Positions 7,087 to 7,123 of a DNA stretch of 7,123 nt are shown piece after piece. Position 1 is the first letter of the stretch; every line of letters starts with the position of its first letter. The notes under the pieces were generated by a model that saw only the letters and a list, made by a program, of their open reading frames with translations, did not search any database and was not told the DNA's origin. The translations under genes were made by a program, and so were the position numbers. Source of the DNA: Ruminococcus sp. (GTDB taxonomy: Bacteria > Bacillota > Clostridia > Oscillospirales > Ruminococcaceae); NCBI GenBank assembly GCA_029063695.1, contig JAIDNR010000166.1:1-7123 (forward strand). The letters run 5' to 3'.

Positions 7087-7120
7087 CTGTCACTTATACA
7101 CATATCATAGCCAACGAGAC
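7087..7120 (+). other. Nextera/Tn5 adapter-like sequence (probable artefact)
   Basis: The first 19 bases match the Tn5 mosaic end CTGTCTCTTATACACATCT at 17 positions, differing at 7092 and 7104. The next 15 bases match the synthetic tail CCGAGCCCACGAGAC at 12 positions if aligned without gaps, differing at 7107, 7108 and 7113. Together that is 29 of 34. The final three bases, TAA, would lie where an i7 index begins. This is most simply low-quality adapter read-through kept at a contig end. A natural Tn5 end is unlikely because the match continues past the mosaic end into the synthetic part. Confidence 0.85.
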
Positions 7121-7123
7121 TAA

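Noticed and set aside
7087..7105. Natural Tn5/IS50-type transposon end
   Set aside because: The similarity runs past the mosaic end into the synthetic Nextera tail and stops at the sequence end, which fits library adapter far better than a mobile element.

Overview
The window looks like chromosomal DNA of an AT-rich, low-GC Gram-positive bacterium of the Clostridia. Ruminococcus or a close relative in the Oscillospiraceae is my best guess. The basis is strong AAGGAG-type ribosome binding sites, housekeeping promoters close to TTGACA/TATAAT, short intergenic gaps, and the protein-level character of lon, engB and lysA. The genus is an inference from general resemblance, not from a search.

Layout. 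Bases 1-1903 are read on the minus strand. From right to left they hold a Cof-type HAD phosphatase (1903 to 1115), a conserved protein of unknown function (1024 to 137), and the first 37 codons of a secreted protein that runs off the left edge (113 to 1). The HAD gene and the unknown gene each have a clear sigma-A promoter. The secreted-protein gene follows the unknown gene by only 23 bases. Bases 1904-2099 are a divergent promoter region. From 2100 to the right edge everything is on the plus strand and tightly packed: lon (ATP-dependent protease), engB/ysxC (ribosome-assembly GTPase), lysA (diaminopimelate decarboxylase), a 92-residue unknown protein, and a GNAT acetyltransferase. The gaps between these genes are 11, 15, 11 and 23 bases, and I see no terminator hairpin, so they probably form one transcript from the lon promoter. 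Protein quality control, 50S subunit assembly and lysine/peptidoglycan-precursor synthesis would then share an upstream promoter. All catalytic motifs expected in Lon, EngB, LysA and the HAD protein are present.

The most consequential observation is at the right edge. Bases 7087-7120 match the Nextera (Tn5) transposase read-through adapter at 29 of 34 positions: 17 of 19 in the mosaic end and 12 of 15 in the synthetic tail. The genomic sequence therefore very probably ends at about 7086, and the last 12 codons of the open GNAT frame are library artefact.

I found no CRISPR array, tRNA, rRNA, insertion sequence or phage module, and no convincing new multi-gene system. The most open biology is the 295-residue unknown protein, whose C-terminal helical region resembles the core-binding domain of tyrosine recombinases without any catalytic domain, and the 92-residue cysteine-containing protein behind lysA.
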